The notes beneath the pieces were generated by a model. That model did not search any database. It worked only from the letters and a program-made list of their open reading frames with translations, and was not told the origin of the DNA. A stretch of DNA of 64,000 nucleotides from Pseudomonas mendocina (GTDB lineage Bacteria > Pseudomonadota > Gammaproteobacteria > Pseudomonadales > Pseudomonadaceae), in NCBI RefSeq assembly GCF_003008615.1, contig NZ_CP027657.1:5332001-5396000 (forward strand). Direction: 5' to 3'. Positions 62,815 through 64,000 of this stretch are shown here, one piece after another; the stretch's first letter is position 1, and each line of letters starts with the position of its first letter. The position numbers were made by a program, and so were the translations under genes.

Positions 62815-64000
62815 TGGCCGTCCGTTCCTACTTCGATATCCGCACTCTGGAACAGACGCCGCTGAGTGAGCGCAAACTCGCCGCCAATACCTATGCGGCA
62901 CTGCAGCGTTGCGCGATAGACAACGCCACGGCCCCCGCCTTGAGCTTCATGCTCGACGCCAGGCACTTCCAGCGCACCCATGACTGGAACTACGCCGAGC
63001 TGTTCGCCGATATCACCCGCGCCGCCAATGCCTTCCATGCCCTGGGTATCGGTCCTGGTGACGTGGTCGCTTTCCTGCTGCCCAACCTGCCGGAAACCCA
63101 CTTCACCATTTGGGGAGGTGAAGCGGCCGGCATCGTCATGGCCATCAACCCCTTGCTCGAAGCACCACAGATCGCCGAACTGCTGCGGGCCGCCAAGGCC
63201 AAGCTGGTGGTAACCCTGGCGCCCACGCCCGGTAGCGATTTGTGGCCGAAGCTGGCCAGCCAGCTCACCGAGCTGCCCAGCGTGCGCGACATCGTCTGGG
63301 TGAGCATGCGCCCCTACGTCAGCACACTGCCGGGACTCGCGCTGGGCTGGATGGCGCTGCGCGAAAAAGCCCGCCAGCGCGGCCTGCGCATCCATGACCT
63401 GCGCAACCTGATGCGCCAGCAACCGGGTGATCACCTGAAGAGCAGGCGGCAGATTCGCCCAGAAGATCCTTCGTCCTACTTCTGCACCGGCGGCACCACC
63501 GGCCTGCCGAAAATCGCCGTGCGCACGCACCGTTCGGAGGTGTTCAACGCCTGGGCCATGGCTGCCAACATGCAGCCACGCCAGGCCAGCCAGGTGATCT
63601 TCTGCGGCCTGCCGCTGTTTCACGTCAACGGTCAACTGGTCACCGGTCTGATGCCCTGGATGCATGGCGACAAGGTGGTCATCGGTACGCCGCAGGGTTA
63701 TCGCGGGGCCGGTGTGGTCGCCAACTTCTGGGCCATGGTCGAGCATTTCCGCATCAATTTCTTCTCGGGCGTGCCGACGGTCTACTCGTCGCTGCTGCAG
63801 CAGCCGACCGAGGGTTTCGACATCAGCAGCCTGCAATATGCCTTGTGTGGTGCCGCGCCCATGCCGGTCGAGCTGTTCCGCGAGTTCGAGCAGCGCGTGG
63901 GCGTGCGCATCCTGGAGGGCTACGGCCTGACCGAGGGCGCCTGCGTCTCGTCCGTCAATCCACCAGACGGCGAGCGCAAGATAGGTTCCATCGGCCTACG
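62814..64000 (+). CDS. AMP-binding acyl-CoA synthetase, 3' partial
   Basis: The frame is open to the window end (395 codons visible); the C-terminus is missing. The P-loop-like motif FCTGGTTGLPK, the second motif GYGLTEGACVS and SGVPTVYSSL identify an acyl/aryl-CoA ligase. ATG 62814 shares its A with the FAH stop codon. It would make a CoA thioester of the substrate or product of the meta-cleavage route. A full-length member has about 550–650 residues. Confidence 0.92.
   Translation, partial: MAVRSYFDIRTLEQTPLSERKLAANTYAALQRCAIDNATAPALSFMLDARHFQRTHDWNYAELFADITRAANAFHALGIGPGDVVAFLLPNLPETHFTIWGGEAAGIVMAINPLLEAPQIAELLRAAKAKLVVTLAPTPGSDLWPKLASQLTELPSVRDIVWVSMRPYVSTLPGLALGWMALREKARQRGLRIHDLRNLMRQQPGDHLKSRRQIRPEDPSSYFCTGGTTGLPKIAVRTHRSEVFNAWAMAANMQPRQASQVIFCGLPLFHVNGQLVTGLMPWMHGDKVVIGTPQGYRGAGVVANFWAMVEHFRINFFSGVPTVYSSLLQQPTEGFDISSLQYALCGAAPMPVELFREFEQRVGVRILEGYGLTEGACVSSVNPPDGERKIGSIGL

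Overview
The window is a chromosomal segment of a high-GC Pseudomonas. The gene order ccoGHIS – TauE/SafE protein – hypothetical – hemN – hypothetical – anr – apt, and further on acyl-CoA dehydrogenase – recR – ybaB – dnaX, is the order I know from the P. aeruginosa PA1551–PA1532 region. The repeat style suggests the P. mendocina/oleovorans group, but that is inference. I see no rRNA, tRNA, CRISPR array, insertion sequence or phage gene.

Region 1 (1–10.9 kb) is core respiration. It holds the end of ccoG and then ccoH, ccoI and ccoS (cbb3 oxidase assembly), a TauE/SafE-type membrane protein, hemN behind a near-perfect ANR box, anr, apt, a one-domain voltage-gated cation channel and a ferritin-like membrane-associated protein.

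Region 2 (10.9–20.9 kb) is a set of small regulator/enzyme pairs. A FabR-like TetR protein is divergent from a Baeyer–Villiger-type monooxygenase/SDR operon, with two tandem palindromes between them. A second TetR protein is divergent from an SDR and a kappa-GST-like isomerase. The rest are yceH, an I78-inhibitor-like lipoprotein, ohrR and ohr, a DUF2790 protein and an exported esterase.

Region 3 (20.9–27.4 kb) is a polyamine catabolic operon read leftwards: PauB-like oxidase, PuuR/PauR-like regulator, glutamylpolyamine synthetase and SpuC-like aminotransferase. Next to it are a 48-codon gene, an ABM-like protein and an AraC regulator with palindromic sites. Region 4 (27.4–33.6 kb) is core again: acyl-CoA dehydrogenase, HExxH protein, recR, ybaB, dnaX and two DUF3509-type proteins.

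Region 5 (33.65–52.7 kb) starts beside the frameshifted remnant of a BCCT (choline/betaine-type) transporter. It is the most interesting part: a catabolic island tied together by repeated copies of a TATTATGGTATACCAATA-like operator in front of five promoter regions. It encodes an LLM flavin monooxygenase, two flavin reductases that are 73% identical, an alpha/beta hydrolase, a DUF1185/AA_synth protein, an aldehyde dehydrogenase, a succinate-semialdehyde-type dehydrogenase, a carboxymuconolactone-decarboxylase-like protein, a DUF1330 protein, an extra RibB-type enzyme, a PotABCD-type ABC importer, two chemoreceptors and a GntR/FCD regulator. Together these could sense, swim to, import and oxidatively open a small, probably nitrogen-containing, compound and deliver it as succinate. 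The substrate is not known.

Region 6 (52.7–64 kb) is a second, aromatic-type catabolic cluster: PhyH oxygenase, MhpA-like hydroxylase, two TetR regulators, an old-yellow-enzyme-type reductase, two amidohydrolases (one Tat-exported and missing three predicted metal ligands), a type I extradiol dioxygenase, an FAH-type hydrolase and an acyl-CoA ligase cut by the window end. Two TGAACAC-N2-GTGTTCA palindromes flank its central divergent promoters.
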